A stretch of 6,711 nucleotides of DNA. Source: an uncultured Clostridium sp. Lineage in GTDB: Bacteria > Bacillota > Clostridia > Clostridiales > Clostridiaceae. The translations under genes and the position numbers were made by a program. The stretch spans positions 1-6,711 of the forward strand of contig CAKVNP010000118.1 of NCBI GenBank assembly GCA_934777095.1, read 5' to 3'. This document shows positions 6,640-6,711 of this stretch, piece after piece. The notes below the pieces were generated by a model. That model searched no databases. It had not been told where the DNA came from and was given only the letters and a program-made list of their open reading frames with translations. The stretch's first letter is position 1. Every line of letters starts with the position of its first letter.

Positions 6640-6677
6640 CCTTAATTCATAATTCGAAATTCATAATTCATAATTAA
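6640..6677 (-). repeat. Right inverted-repeat arm of the palindromic element
   Basis: After CCT, the sequence from 6643 is five consecutive 7-base units: TAATTCA, TAATTCG, AAATTCA, TAATTCA and TAATTAA. The arm is complementary to 6545-6582 along its full length, and the first 11 bases (6640-6650) and the last 7 (6671-6677) pair without mismatch. Confidence 0.8.
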
Positions 6678-6711
6678 ATAAGTGTTGGTGCTAATTCCTG
6701 CAGCTTTTAGC

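Larger units (their letters stand above)
6545..6677. mobile_element. MITE-like palindromic element of about 133 bp inserted in the riboswitch P3 loop
   Basis: Two 38-base arms (6545-6582 and 6640-6677) are inverted copies: 31 Watson-Crick pairs, one G-T wobble and six mismatches. Between them lie two smaller hairpins: AGAAC...GTTCT around CTTAAG (6585-6602) and a perfect GAAATTCC-TGA-GGAATTTC (6619-6637). The element encodes no protein. Small size, near-perfect palindromy, AT-richness and lack of coding capacity are typical of MITEs and other small palindromic repeats. The exact ends and a target-site duplication cannot be fixed from one copy; the flanks (TTCG on the left, ATAAG on the right) show no clear direct repeat. 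It could instead be a locally grown palindrome. No transposase is in the window. Confidence 0.65.
6490..6711 (+). promoter_or_regulatory. S-box (SAM-I) riboswitch aptamer, P3 interrupted by an insertion, 3' end outside the window
   Basis: A leader RNA that binds S-adenosylmethionine and normally turns off downstream sulfur or methionine genes by termination. Conserved segments in order: P1 5' strand TTCTTATC (6490-6497), AAGAG, the kink-turn and P2 region GGTGGAGGGA (6504-6513), CTGGCCC (6514-6520), GTGAAACCC (6522-6530), AGCAACC (6531-6537), then after a long gap GGTGCTAATTCCTGCAGC (6687-6704), the P3 3' strand, J3/4 and the start of P4. The P3 base pairs across the gap: 6531-6533 with 6690-6692, and 6535-6537 with 6687-6689. 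The gap of roughly 150 bases, where P3 loops are commonly a few to some tens of bases, holds the palindromic element described separately. The P4 3' strand, P1 3' strand (expected GATAAGAA), terminator and regulated gene are beyond the right edge. No visible conserved position is lost, so binding is plausibly retained. Confidence 0.9.

Overview
The window is AT-rich DNA with purine-rich ribosome binding sites, TTG/GTG starts, a class B penicillin-binding protein carrying PASTA domains, a DUF348-G5 wall protein and an S-box (SAM-I) leader. Together these point to a low-GC Firmicute, most likely a member of the Clostridia. No gene in the window fixes the genus.

Positions 1-4415 form a cell-wall operon on the plus strand. 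A class B penicillin-binding protein (FtsI/SpoVD type, 5' end outside the window) overlaps by one base with a SEDS glycosyltransferase (FtsW/SpoVE type). This is the usual polymerase-transpeptidase pair for septal or spore-cortex peptidoglycan. A membrane-anchored DUF348-G5-VanY D,D-carboxypeptidase follows and could trim stem peptides in the same wall. A hairpin terminator at 4379-4415 closes the unit.

Positions 4456-5907 hold a monocistronic transporter gene with its own promoter. Its product is a DAACS-family symporter that most resembles the L-cystine importer TcyP. A strong GTAA-loop terminator follows at 5976-6001. Positions 6005-6351 hold a small DUF503 (YlxP-like) gene with an extended -10 promoter and a TTG start. 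No terminator is visible after it.

Positions 6352-6711 contain no protein gene. They hold a near-consensus promoter (TTGACA, 17 bp, TATATT) and an S-box riboswitch cut off by the right edge. The regulated gene, presumably for methionine, cysteine or SAM metabolism, lies outside. This is the most unusual part of the window. The P3 loop of the aptamer is interrupted by a palindromic element of about 133 bp (38-nt inverted repeats built of 7-nt units, plus two inner hairpins) that looks like a MITE. All visible conserved aptamer segments on both sides are intact, and the element appears to lengthen the P3 helix rather than break the fold. With the cystine-type importer, this end of the window has a sulfur-acquisition theme. 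I found no CRISPR array, tRNA, rRNA, transposase or defence system.
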